Source: Streptomyces cadmiisoli (GTDB lineage: Bacteria; Actinomycetota; Actinomycetes; Streptomycetales; Streptomycetaceae). Taken from it: a stretch of 64,000 nt of DNA. The stretch spans positions 310,001-374,000 of the forward strand of contig NZ_CP030074.1 of NCBI RefSeq assembly GCF_003261055.1. The letters run 5' to 3'. Under the pieces are notes generated by a model. That model was not told where the DNA came from, searched no databases, and saw only the letters and a list, made by a program, of their open reading frames with translations. Shown piece after piece: positions 16,804-25,782 of the stretch (its first letter is position 1; every line of letters starts with the position of its first letter). The position numbers were made by a program, and so were the translations under genes.

Positions 16804-17628
16804 TCAGACGGCGTGGACCTTGATGCCCGCTTCGGTGAGCCGGGCCGCCATCTCGGACGACAGCCCCGAGTCCGTCACCAGGACGTCCACCCGGTCCAGT
16901 CCGCAGATCCGCGCGAAGGCGCGCCGGCCCATCTTCGAGGAGTCCGTGACCACGATGACGCGGCCCGCCCGCTCGACGAACAGCCGGCTGATGCCGGCCT
17001 CGTCCTCCTGATGGGTCATCACACCCAGGTGCGGGTCGACGCCGTCGACACCCAGGACGGCGACGTCGAGGACGACCTCGTTCATCACCCCGGCCGTCAG
17101 CGGGCCGACCAGCTCGTACGTCTGCGAGCGGGCGACCCCGCCGGTCACCACGATCTTGATCTGCGGGCGCACGGCCAGCTCGCCGGCGATGTTGAGCGCG
17201 TTGGTGACGACGGTCAGCGTCGGGCCGGCCGGGTCCGACGACTGCCGCCGCCCGCCCCCGGCGGAGCCGTCACCGCCACCCGCGCCCGCGCGCAGCGCCA
17301 GCGCCCGTGCCACCTCGGTCGTCGTGGTACCGCCGTTGAGGCCGACGACGTCTCCCTCCCCGATCAGCTCGGCGACGGCCGCGGCGATGCGGTGCTTCTC
17401 GGAGGCGTGCCGGGAGGACTTGTAGCGCAGCGGCAGTTCGTACGCCACACCGTGAGCGATGGCGCCACCACGTGTGCGGACCAGCATCTGCTGCTCGGCG
17501 AGCTCGTCGAGGTCCCGCCGGATCGTCGCGGGTGACACCTCGAGGGCCGTCGCCGCGTCCTCGACGTCCAGTCTGCCCTCGGCGGCCAGCAACTCCAGCA
17601 GTCTGCTCCACCGCTCGGGCTTGGACAT
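16804..17628 (-). CDS. DeoR/GlpR-family sugar-responsive repressor
   Basis: A 274-residue regulator. The N-terminal winged helix contains ERWSRLLELLAAEGRLDVED and the recognition segment ALEVSPATIRRDLDELAEQQ, the DeoR signature. The C-terminal sugar-phosphate domain has VGLNGGTTTTEVARAL, VVTNALNIA and ADSGL-like motifs (VTDSGLS). A Gly/Ser/Arg-rich insertion of about 20 residues near position 120 is not usual. ATG 17628 follows GGAG by eight bases. It converges with the GH109 gene, which it probably controls through the TTGTTCA palindrome. Confidence 0.88.
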   Translation of the reverse strand: MSKPERWSRLLELLAAEGRLDVEDAATALEVSPATIRRDLDELAEQQMLVRTRGGAIAHGVAYELPLRYKSSRHASEKHRIAAAVAELIGEGDVVGLNGGTTTTEVARALALRAGAGGGDGSAGGGRRQSSDPAGPTLTVVTNALNIAGELAVRPQIKIVVTGGVARSQTYELVGPLTAGVMNEVVLDVAVLGVDGVDPHLGVMTHQEDEAGISRLFVERAGRVIVVTDSSKMGRRAFARICGLDRVDVLVTDSGLSSEMAARLTEAGIKVHAV

Positions 17629-17779
17629 CTGTCGGACTCCTTCGGGCATCGGACCTGCGCTGCCGACACGTTAAGCGACCGCGCACGAGCAGCCACAACG
17701 ACGGAGGGAATCCTGCGCGAAGCTGCTCGCGATCCGGTGCTTCGGCGCAACCGGGCCCACGGGGCCACCCGGTGGCAGG

Positions 17780-19063
17780 CTATCCGTCGAAGCCGTCCCG
17801 GACGATGCGGCGGGCCACCGCGGTGCGGGCCCCGGCGAGTTCCGCGGCGATGCGGCGCTCCCGCTCCTCGTCCGTCACCACGGCGGCGGGCGCGGACGGG
17901 CCGACGAGCAGACAACTGCGCCGCAGATGTGTCGGCGGGTGCGTCGAGTCGACACTGTGCCCGCGCCGCGCACCGACCCGCCGCTGCCGCTCGTACTCGT
18001 ACGGCGGGATCGACGCCATGTGCGCGGTGAGCAGCTCCCAGATCTGCTCCGCGCCCGCTTCGGCCCTGCGGGCGCCGCGCGGTCCGCCGAGGGCGGCCCG
18101 GTTGGCCTCCCGCCGCAGGGCGCCGCGGGCCGACGCCGTGACCAGGAGCCGGTCCATCAGCGCCACGGCCGCCTCGGTGGACGCGGCGCGGGCGGCCTCG
18201 CGGTCGGCCAGGTACTCGGCCCGCTGCGTGGCGCGCAGCGTCAGGTGGTCGAGCAGCGTCAGGACGCCGTGGAGGAACAGCTGGGGCACGACGTACAGCA
18301 GGTTGGTGACCATCTCCACCATGGACGGGTTGGGGATCGGCAGGAAGAAGTACCGCCAGGTGGTCAGGGAGTGGTACGCCGTCGACACGACCAGACTGTG
18401 GCGGGTGTCGCCGTTGCTGTAGTGGGCGAGTTCGTGGCCGAGCAGCGCCACTCTCTGCTGCGGGGTGAGGATCTCCCACAGGGGGATTCCCAGCGTCAGC
18501 ACCCGCTGCCCGCGTACGCCCTGCACCATGACGCTCGCGTTGAGTTCCGCGTCGACCGCGACCCGGTCGACGCCGCGGGTGCCGACCACCTGGGCGACCT
18601 CGTCCACGAGCGCGTAGAGCTCGGGAGCGTCGTCGCGGCGCAGGACCGCATCTTCCGTCGGCATCCGCACCGCCCGCGGTCTGAGGGCCCACGCGAACAT
18701 GAGCATCAGCGGTCCGCCGACCGTGCCCAGGCCGCCCCACCCGCGCACCAGCCACCAGACCCCGCCGAGGGCCAGGGCCACGGTGACGCCGTGCACCGTG
18801 AGCGCGATCCCGAAGGCGAGCAGGGAGGAGGCGTCGCGCCGGGCGCGCAGACTCCCCCCGTCCGTCACCTCGGCCAGCAGCTTCTCGCCGTGCCGCCGGG
18901 CCAGCGCCCGCCTCACCCGCTCCAGCCGGTCCCGCTGCGGCTCCGGCGGTTCCGGGTCCACGTTCCAGTCACACGCGGCGCACCAGGCGACGAACCTGGA
19001 GTCCACGAGGATCTCGGTTCCGCACTCCGGACATGCCTGCGACTTCTCCTCGACAGTGCGCAC
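17780..19063 (-). CDS. M48-family zinc metalloprotease with N-terminal zinc ribbon
   Basis: A 427-residue membrane peptidase. The N-terminus carries a CPECG...CAAC zinc-ribbon pair (about residues 16-34). Two hydrophobic segments follow near 85-125, then the peptidase domain with LGHELAHYSNGD (HExxH, zinc ligands and catalytic Glu), a further membrane-associated stretch and a QRAEYLADREAA segment supplying the third ligand Glu. The family cleaves misfolded membrane proteins or prenylated peptides. GTG 19063 is preceded by GGGAGG at eight bases. It is a stand-alone gene between the DeoR gene and the dehydrogenase promoter. Confidence 0.88.
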   Translation of the reverse strand: MRTVEEKSQACPECGTEILVDSRFVAWCAACDWNVDPEPPEPQRDRLERVRRALARRHGEKLLAEVTDGGSLRARRDASSLLAFGIALTVHGVTVALALGGVWWLVRGWGGLGTVGGPLMLMFAWALRPRAVRMPTEDAVLRRDDAPELYALVDEVAQVVGTRGVDRVAVDAELNASVMVQGVRGQRVLTLGIPLWEILTPQQRVALLGHELAHYSNGDTRHSLVVSTAYHSLTTWRYFFLPIPNPSMVEMVTNLLYVVPQLFLHGVLTLLDHLTLRATQRAEYLADREAARAASTEAAVALMDRLLVTASARGALRREANRAALGGPRGARRAEAGAEQIWELLTAHMASIPPYEYERQRRVGARRGHSVDSTHPPTHLRRSCLLVGPSAPAAVVTDEERERRIAAELAGARTAVARRIVRDGFDG

Positions 19064-19242
19064 CGTTGCGCCCTCCCCCCACAGCGACCTCTCCCCAGAA
19101 GCCGCCTGTACATGACAGGCCGAAGTTGATCATCATGGCTCGTCGGGGTAAAGACGAGGTGGCCTCGTCGCATCCGTTCGTGATTCAACCGAGACGTCGG
19201 CCTGCCCGCCCACGACGAACATCGCGGTCGGCCACGCCGGTG

Positions 19243-19355
19243 AGCACGGCACGGCGCAGCCCACACAGCACGGCACGGCGCAGCCCACACAGCACGGCAC
19301 GGCCCAGCCCGCACAGCACGGCGCAGTGCAGCCGCCACAGCACGGCCGGCACGGC
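19243..19355. repeat. 24-base tandem repeat array upstream of the alcohol dehydrogenase
   Basis: Units of 24 bases built on AGCACGGCACGGCGCAGCCC start at 19243, 19267, 19291 and 19315, with a partial fifth. The first two are identical; later ones diverge. The period is a multiple of three, so the array can be read through in any frame, but no convincing gene covers it. It is a simple satellite-like expansion, without the spacers a CRISPR array would show. Confidence 0.85.
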
Positions 19356-19427
19356 GCAAGCGCCGTTCGCCGCAGTGATGACGTCTCCCGCTTGGACGGC
19401 CGGGCGCGGCTCGCCGACGCTGGATAC

Positions 19428-20444
19428 ATGCACGCAATCACCCTGAACCAGCCCGCACCCCTCGCCGAGAACCCTCTGCACTGGGGTGAGGTCCCCACTC
19501 CGTCCCCCGGCCCCGGTCAGCTGCTGATCGAGGTGGCCGCGTGCGGTGTGTGCCGCTCGAACCTCCACATGATCGAGGGCGACTGGGTGGACGGCGGTGT
19601 GCCCGGCATCTGCCCGATCATCCCCGGCCACGAGGTCACCGGCACGGTGGTCGCGGTCGGCGGGGACGTGGACGGCTTCACCACCGGGGACCGGGCCGGC
19701 GTACAGCCGCTGTGGTGGACCTGTGAGCAGTGCGCGTACTGCACATCGGGCCGCGAGCAACTGTGTCACCGGCGCAGAATCACCGGCGAGCACGTCGACG
19801 GTGGCTACGCCCAGTACCTGCTGTCCAACGCCGCCCACACCTACCACGTGCCCGACACCCTGGATCTCACCGAGGCCGCCCCGCTGTTCTGTCCCGGCAT
19901 CACGGCCTACGGTGCCGTGCAGAAGCTCGACCTCGGCCCCGGCACCACCGTCGCCGTCTTCGGGCTCGGCGGCGTCGGACACATGGCGGTGCAGTTCGCC
20001 CGGCTGACCGGCGCGGACGTCATCGCCGTCGGCCGCAGCGCGGACCATCTGCGGGTGGCACGCGAGCTGGGTGCCACCCGGGTCGTGGACGCCTCGGCGG
20101 AAGACCCGGGACGGACACTCGCCGACTCGGTGGACGCCGCGATCACCTTCGCCCCGTCCGACACCGTCACCGAGCAGGCCCTCGCGGCGCTGGTCTGGGG
20201 CGGGACCCTCGTCGCCGGTGTTCCGCTGTCTGTCTCGGACTTCCCCTTCAACAAGGAGCAGACCGTCAAGGCTTCGCTCCTGGGCAACCGTGCGCAGATG
20301 AACGAGGTCCTGGCCCTGGCCGCCGAGGGCAAGGTCCGCTCGGTCGTGGACCGCTTCCCGCTGCGGGAGGCACCCGAGGTGCTCGGCATGCTGGCCGCGG
20401 GCAAGCTCCGCTCCAGGGCGGTCCTGGAGAACCGGGCCGCTTGA
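19428..20444 (+). CDS. Zinc-dependent alcohol dehydrogenase
   Basis: A 338-residue MDR-superfamily enzyme. The catalytic-zinc ligands GVCRSN and GHE are present, as is the structural-zinc site CEQCAYC...LC with four cysteines, followed by the Rossmann motif VFGLGGVGHMAVQFA. It oxidises or reduces alcohols/aldehydes with NAD(P). The start is set at ATG 19428 by family length; no clear Shine-Dalgarno is visible, so it may be leaderless or start elsewhere. About 360 bases of upstream DNA contain the 24-base repeat array. Confidence 0.88.
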   Translation: MHAITLNQPAPLAENPLHWGEVPTPSPGPGQLLIEVAACGVCRSNLHMIEGDWVDGGVPGICPIIPGHEVTGTVVAVGGDVDGFTTGDRAGVQPLWWTCEQCAYCTSGREQLCHRRRITGEHVDGGYAQYLLSNAAHTYHVPDTLDLTEAAPLFCPGITAYGAVQKLDLGPGTTVAVFGLGGVGHMAVQFARLTGADVIAVGRSADHLRVARELGATRVVDASAEDPGRTLADSVDAAITFAPSDTVTEQALAALVWGGTLVAGVPLSVSDFPFNKEQTVKASLLGNRAQMNEVLALAAEGKVRSVVDRFPLREAPEVLGMLAAGKLRSRAVLENRAA

Positions 20445-20620
20445 GGCGGGGCTCCACCGCCGGGGGCAGGGCGGCAAGGCGCCAGGGCGGCCGGAGTGCC
20501 CGTCGGGGCGGCACGGCGACAGGTCTGCGGAGGCGGCACGCCGTCAAGTCCGCGGGAGTGGGGCGCTGTCCGGCCCGCGGGAGCCGGCCGACCGCCCGGT
20601 CCGCGGGAGCCGGAGCGCCG

Positions 20621-20998
20621 TCAGGTCTGCCGGACCGGCATGTACTCCTGCGCGGTGACCCCGAAGGTCCACGCCACGCCCTCGCGCGCCGTCCTGGTGC
20701 CGGGCGGGACACGAAGCCAGTACGTGCGGAACGTGCCGTCCGGCTCCGCCGTGGAGTTCACGACCTCGACCATCGCCACGTCCTCGTCGCCGTCGAGGGC
20801 GATACGCCACAGCACGCCGGTCTCGTCCCGGTGCACGGGCTGCGCACGCGCTCGTTCGGCTTCCCACGGGCCGGTGCGCACCTCCTCGCGCACGCTCCGG
20901 CCGAGGTTCCCGGCGGTCTGCAGCGGGGCCACCGCGGCGCACGGGGATTCCGCCCACAGCACCTGGCGCGGCTCGGCGAGCCCGGCGGCCGATGTAGC
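20621..20998 (-). pseudogene. DUF6745 remnant: N- and C-terminal pieces joined
   Basis: On the minus strand, residues resembling the start of DUF6745 proteins (LWAESPCAAV through GPWEAERARA) run directly into their characteristic C-terminus (AMVEVVNSTAEPDGTFRTYWLRVPPGTRT to the stop at 20621). The central 200 or so residues are missing and no proper start codon is present. The missing middle is found inverted next door at 21019-21468. DUF6745 has no known function. Confidence 0.7.
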
Positions 20999-21018
20999 AG
21001 CATCGGACCGAACTCCCC

Positions 21019-21468
21019 GTGCTCGCCCACCAGGCGCGGGAACCGACGCGAGCGCTGACGGACCGGATCCGGGCCGGGATCGTCGAGGAGTTGGGCGAGG
21101 ACCCGCGGCTTCGGCTGCTGCTCCTCGACGCGGTCCTCGGCCAGCACGACGCCGCCTGGCTGGCCGCGCTCGCGGGCCGGGGTACCGCCCTGGACGGACT
21201 CGCCGAGGTGGCCCGGCACGCGGGCTGGTGGTGGCCTTACGAGGAGACGGTCGTGATCTGCGAGCGGCCGGTGGAGCTGCGCCGGGACGAGGCGGGCCGG
21301 CTCGACCGGGGCGACGGTCCGGCACTGGCCTTCCCGGACGGCTTCGCCCTGTACGCCTGGCGGGGCATGCCCGTGCCGGCGGACTTCCTCGCCGGCCTGG
21401 CATGGTACGCCTGCACCACGAAACCGGGCCGGGGCTGGAACCTCTTCACTCGGCGGCCTCCCCGGTAG
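21019..21468 (+). pseudogene. DUF6745 remnant: inverted central piece
   Basis: The plus strand encodes the central part of a DUF6745 protein: LLDAVLGQHDAAW, HAGWWWPYEETVVICERP and GDGPALAFPDGFALYAWRGMPVPADF are typical blocks. It lacks both termini and abuts the minus-strand fragment head to head, so part of the gene has been inverted. Its 3' end runs into the IS607-type recombinase gene, which suggests that element or its neighbours caused the rearrangement. Confidence 0.7.
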
Positions 21469-22009
21469 CGACGGCCACCGCGCGGGCGGCCCGGTTCTTC
21501 GCCGCCCGCCGCCCGTACAGGCGCGCGCACATCGACGTCAGCACTTCGGTGATATCCAGCACCAGGTCGTCGGCGGTACCGGCGGGGTCATGGACGGCCA
21601 GGCGCCGTCCCGACACTGGCAGGAGGGCTTCGTGGAGCTCGACGCCGAACCGGGCCAGCCGGTCACGGTGCTCGCCCACGATCACCGCCGCGTCCGGGTC
21701 GGCCAGAGCCCGGTGCAGCTTGCGCGAACGCCCGCCCAACCCGGACCCCACCTCGGCGACGGCCAGGCCCAGCCCGTTCGCATCGGCCACGTCCCGGGCC
21801 GCCTGCCGGTTCAGATCGGTCTTCCGGTCGGCGGACGACACGCGGCCGTACGCCACCACCCGCCCGGACGGTTGGACGGCCCGCTTGTCGATCAGCCAAG
21901 TCCCGGACGGCGCCTGGAGGAAAGGAACAGGCGTCTTCCTGTATTTCACCTACCGCCAAGCCGTTTGGTAGCGCACGCCCTGCAGATGTGCCCACTCCGA
22001 AAGTTTCAC
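21446..22009 (-). pseudogene. IS607-type serine recombinase (TnpA) with in-frame stop
   Basis: Read from GTG 22009, the N-terminal helix-turn-helix KLSEWAHLQGVRYQTAWR is followed by TAG at 21952-21950 where family members have Trp, then continues in the same frame through VVAYGRVSSADRKTDLNRQ (catalytic Ser), VIVGEHRDRLARFG and CARLYGRRAAKNRA. A GTG right after the stop could still give a 167-residue protein lacking the DNA-binding domain. No TnpB/OrfB partner follows. The catalytic resolvase domain itself is intact. Confidence 0.82.
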
Positions 22010-22040
22010 GCGATCAAGATAGACAACTAGCGGTGGTTTG

Positions 22041-23467
22041 TTAGAGCGGGCAGTAGAGATCAATAGGTCTGCTGCTGCCGACAGTGTTGATCAGTTCCTG
22101 GAGTGCTGCCAGCGGGGGCTCAGTCGACCATGCCCGCCAGTAGCGTTGCAGCATGGCCCAGGGTGTCAGCCAGCCACGGACAGCCCGGAGTGCCTTGGGT
22201 CAGCGAGCCGGTTGGGGCTGCTGGGACCCCGGTTCTCCCCCTCTCTAACGGGCTTGGCAGTGCATCAGGCCCGGGTGGCTGGTCGGTCGCAGGAGGTGGG
22301 GGCGGGGCGAACCAGGTGTTCCAGCAGAAGTTGAACGCGCAGTTCAGGAGGGTCTGGTGGCGCCTGATGGCGGCATCGGAGCGGACCTGGAAGTCGGCCC
22401 AGCCGAGTTCGTCCTTGACCTGTTTGGAGCTCTGTGCCGGAGCCCGTAGATCCGCACGATCTCGGCAAGGTCAGCAGGCGGGTAGGGGGACTCGACGGCG
22501 CGCGGGCTGCCGGGGCGGGGGCAGGTCGGTGGCCAGGTATCAGGTTGCCTTCGCCGGCAGGGTGGCCGGGTCGGCAGTGGGCACCACCAGGCGGACGTTC
22601 CCGTCTGGGCCCCACCAGCCCAGCCGGGCCTCGGCGGCCCACCAGGTGGTGGTATGCCCGTCGCGGAAGGTGCGATCGATGCGTGACCAGTCCCCAGGAT
22701 GTTCCGCATCCTGCCAAGTCAGGAGGCGGGCGGCGTCGGCGGGAGTGTGGGCGTCGGGGCCGTAGGCCCAGGTGCCGTGCCGGGACTTGAGGGCCATCAC
22801 GAACGGCAGGCCGGCAGCGTGCAGGTCTGCACGGAAGCTGTTCTGGTCGTCGTAGGCGCAGTCGGCGGCCACCGCGCGGAAGTTCAGCCCGGCTGCCTTG
22901 GCCTGGGTGGCCAGGTCCGCCGCGATCTGCAGTTTGGTGCGAGAGTCAGGGTCGCTCTTACCGCCGGGGGAAGTGATGGGACGGAGTATAGGGACGGGCG
23001 TGCACCGGGTAGTAGACGCGCTCATCCGCCCAGCAGGTGGTCACGGTAACCACGCCACGGTCGATCTTCCCGACCGAGCCGAGATACTGCTTGCCCACAT
23101 GCGCGGTCGCCGTCCCGTCCTTGCGGTCGCCGGAGTGATGCACCACCAGTACCCCGTCCGGGTGCGGGGCGGTGGCCGGGTCGGCCCGCAGCAGCTCCAG
23201 GCGACGGGCATTGACCGCACCCTGGCTCCAAGCCGACTGGGACAGGAAGAACTGCAGCCGCTGCACCGCCGCGTGCTGGGCACCGGCCACCGGTTTGGCG
23301 CTGGCCAGGCAGGTCAGCGTCTTGTTGCGCTCCCGGGGCAGCAGCAGCCCGGCCAGGTACTCACGAAACCCACGCTGCTGGGCCAGAGTGCCGAAGAGAT
23401 CATCGAGGCGGACGGCGTACGCTTCCAGCGGACCGGGCGCGGGCGGACACCGCAGCCGCTTCGTCAT
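22041..23467 (-). pseudogene. IS701-family transposase, frameshifted
   Basis: About 475 codons recognisable as an IS701-type DDE transposase spread over three frames. The N-terminal part (23467 to about 22960) ends with the CWADERVYYPVHARPYTP segment; the middle (about 22975-22445) contains VAADCAYDDQNSFR and FVMALKSRHGTWAYGPDA; the C-terminal part (about 22445-22041) contains SKQVKDELGWADFQVRSD and ends at a TAA at 22043-22041. At least two frameshifts, near 22970 and 22445, inactivate it. Terminal repeats were not identified. Confidence 0.85.
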
Positions 23468-23610
23468 CTCGGGCTTTCCAGACCGTAGTTGACGTCTTCA
23501 CCTCACGGCCTACTCCAGCACGGACACGCCGTCAACAAGCCACCGCTGGCCTAAGAGGGCTTCTCGAAACCGGGTGTGGGCTGGGGGTTCCGTACGGGGG
23601 TGCTGTTCGG

Positions 23611-24654
23611 GTGATTGTGGATGCGCGGGGCATGAAAGCAGGGCCTCTCGGTAGCACAGAGGGTGTCTACGCCACTGCTCACCGGGAGGCCCTGTTGCCG
23701 CAGTTGTATCGGTCTCTTGCGAGAGAGTCCATTACGGACACGCGGACGTGTGACTGCTTCGCCCACAAGTACGGTAACGCCGCGGACAATCCGTCCGGCG
23801 GGCACTGCTATCCGACCGACATGAGGGAAGCGGAGTGGGTTGCGGTCCGCGACATGATCCCGAAACCGGCGTGGGCCGCGGGCCGGGGCGGCCGGCCGGA
23901 GGAGTACTGCCATCGCGACATACTCGACGCGATCCGGTATGTCGCGGACAACGGCGTGAAGTGGCCCGCGTTGCCTGCCGATTACCCGCCGTGGAAGGCG
24001 GTGCACCGGTTCTTCACCCGCTGGCGCAACCAAGAGCTGATCAACGAGTTCCACGACCGGCTCCGCGCCGCGACCCGTGAAGCGCAGGGCCGGGATGCGG
24101 AGCCGACGGCCGGGGCGATCGACTCGCAGTCCGCGAAGGGCACGTCCACGGTCGAGGCCGCGACCAGCGGCTATGACGGCGGGAAGAAAATCAAAGGACG
24201 CAAGCGGCACATCGTGGTGGACACCCTCGGCCTGATCCTCGCGGTCATGGTCACCCCCGCCTCGACGGGGGACCGGGACGCCGCCCAGGATCTTCTGGCT
24301 CAGGCCACGAGGCGGCATCACCGGCTCATGCGCGTGTGGGCGGACAGCGGATACACCGGCATGCTGGTGGGCTGGTGCGCAACCGTCCTGAACCTGATGC
24401 TCACAGTCATCCGCCGCAGCGACGACCAGAAAGGCTTCGTCGTGCTGCCCAAAAGGTGGATCGTCGAGCGGACCTTCGCCTGGCTGACCCGCTCCCGGCG
24501 CCTGACTCGCGACTACGAACGGCTGGCCGCGTCGTCGGAAGCGATGATCCTGTGGTCGATGACCACAGTCATGACCCGCCGCCTCGCCCATCACCCAAGG
24601 CGAACCGGCCCGGCACCGGCTCGTGCGCCCATCCCCGCGCAACGAGCCGCTTGA
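23611..24654 (+). CDS. IS5-family transposase
   Basis: A DDE transposase in one open frame. The first D block is GAIDSQSAKG, followed by GGKKIKGRKRHIVVDTLGL and VWADSGYTG with the second D, and a WIVERTFAWLTRSRRLTRDYER block with the catalytic Glu in YREK-like context. The N-terminal end is uncertain: family similarity is convincing from about CDCFAHKYGNAADNPSGGHCYPTD onward, so the true start may be an internal codon rather than 23611. No frameshift is visible, so the element may be active. Confidence 0.85.
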   Translation: MIVDARGMKAGPLGSTEGVYATAHREALLPQLYRSLARESITDTRTCDCFAHKYGNAADNPSGGHCYPTDMREAEWVAVRDMIPKPAWAAGRGGRPEEYCHRDILDAIRYVADNGVKWPALPADYPPWKAVHRFFTRWRNQELINEFHDRLRAATREAQGRDAEPTAGAIDSQSAKGTSTVEAATSGYDGGKKIKGRKRHIVVDTLGLILAVMVTPASTGDRDAAQDLLAQATRRHHRLMRVWADSGYTGMLVGWCATVLNLMLTVIRRSDDQKGFVVLPKRWIVERTFAWLTRSRRLTRDYERLAASSEAMILWSMTTVMTRRLAHHPRRTGPAPARAPIPAQRAA

Positions 24655-25069
24655 GCTTGCACCGCACACCCTCAACTTTCGCCGGAACCACCTTCAGCCC
24701 CAACAAGACTGTGATCTCCCGGCAGTTCAGTGGCTCACCACCGGTGGTCCGGCGCTCGGCCAGCAGGCCCATGACCTGTTGATACTCCGGCGCCAGCACC
24801 TCGGCCGACAGCCCCTCCCGCCAGACCGGAACCAGCGACCCGGGCTTCACCACCGCCGGCGTCCTGGCCCTGTTCCCCTCCGGTGTCATCCCCGCCACAG
24901 CCTGCTGGTCTGCCGTTTCACGAGCGTCCCACACCTCGCCGACCCGCCTGCGGGCAACCAGCCACTCGTCCCACTCCGACTGCGCCGCCTCCAACTCGGC
25001 CTGCAACTCCTCCACCCGCTTCCGGGCCGGACGCTCCCGCTCCTCCAGAAGCCCCAGCACCGACACCAT
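24569..25069 (-). CDS. IS-associated passenger protein (coiled coil plus winged-helix-like C-terminus)
   Basis: A 166-residue protein starting at ATG 25069, eleven bases after a GGAGG Shine-Dalgarno. The N-terminal third (LLEERERPARKRVEELQAELEAAQSEWDEWLVARRRVGEV) is a clear coiled coil, and the C-terminal part (about residues 95-166, including NCREITVLLGL and KLKRLVARGW) looks like a small helix-turn-helix or winged-helix unit. Its 3' end overlaps the transposase gene by 86 bases in antisense. Lying within the same terminal repeats, it travels with the element. The function is unknown; a transposition accessory or regulator is a guess. Confidence 0.65.
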   Translation of the reverse strand: MVSVLGLLEERERPARKRVEELQAELEAAQSEWDEWLVARRRVGEVWDARETADQQAVAGMTPEGNRARTPAVVKPGSLVPVWREGLSAEVLAPEYQQVMGLLAERRTTGGEPLNCREITVLLGLKVVPAKVEGVRCKLKRLVARGWAHEPVPGRFALGDGRGGGS

Positions 25070-25782
25070 CACACACCTCCAGCACGCCACCTCCACGGAC
25101 GCACCGGACCTACCTCACCCACCCCGGCACTACGCCTGACCAGCACAAACCCAGCCCCACACTCAGTTTCGAGAAGCCCTCTAAGGCTAGCCTCGCGCTT
25201 TCGCGCGCCCAGCAGACTGGAGGTCTTGATGTTGTAAGTGATCTTCGGTCGTAAGCTCGTTGTCGCCTGCCGGTGGGAGTCCGGTCCGGGTAGCTGCCAG
25301 GAGGCCCGGTAGCAGACTGGCGGCGTCGGGGGGAAACGCCCGGCGTCGAAGCCCAGTGTCGAAAGCCCTTCAAAGGGGGAGCAAAGCAGCGGTCCGTAGC
25401 ATGAAGCGAAGCCTGCGGCGTCGTTAGAGGCCCGTCTCTCGGGACGGGGACAGGGAGTGCCGAGCCCCCGAAATCAGGGCGAAGGCCATGGAAGCGGCGA
25501 AGATCCTGGAGATGCAGCCGTGAGGGACTCCCCGGCGTATGGGGCATGGAACGCTGCGACGGTGACAGCGGGAACTGGGGAGGCCCTCCCCGGCCCGGCG
25601 GCCTGCGGACAGCTGCCGTCGGAAGCTGCGCGTCCTATAACCGGGTGCACCCCGGGAAGTGGACGCGAGCCGGGTGGGCGTCGGAGGCGGCCGTAGTACC
25701 GCGATGAGCCGGGGGACAACACAACCCCCGGCCAGGGAAGGGCCGCTGCTTCGTCGATGCGTAGTCTGTCTGGAGGGACTTG

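Larger units (their letters stand above)
23555..25181. mobile_element. IS5-type element with antisense passenger gene
   Basis: The ends are inverted repeats: GAGGGCTTCTCGAAAC at the left and its complement at the right, with further imperfect matches inward. The trinucleotide TAA flanks both ends (23552-23554 and 25182-25184), a TNA-type target duplication as seen in some IS5 groups. The element is 1627 bases long and carries an uninterrupted transposase and a second gene on the opposite strand. It lies directly beside the left end of the IS1380 element. Confidence 0.82.

Noticed and set aside
19243..19355. CRISPR array
   Set aside because: The units are contiguous 24-mers without unique spacers, and no cas gene is nearby.
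20998..21019. Two divergent intact small genes sharing a promoter
   Set aside because: Both pieces match different parts of one protein family (DUF6745), so a rearranged single gene explains them better.
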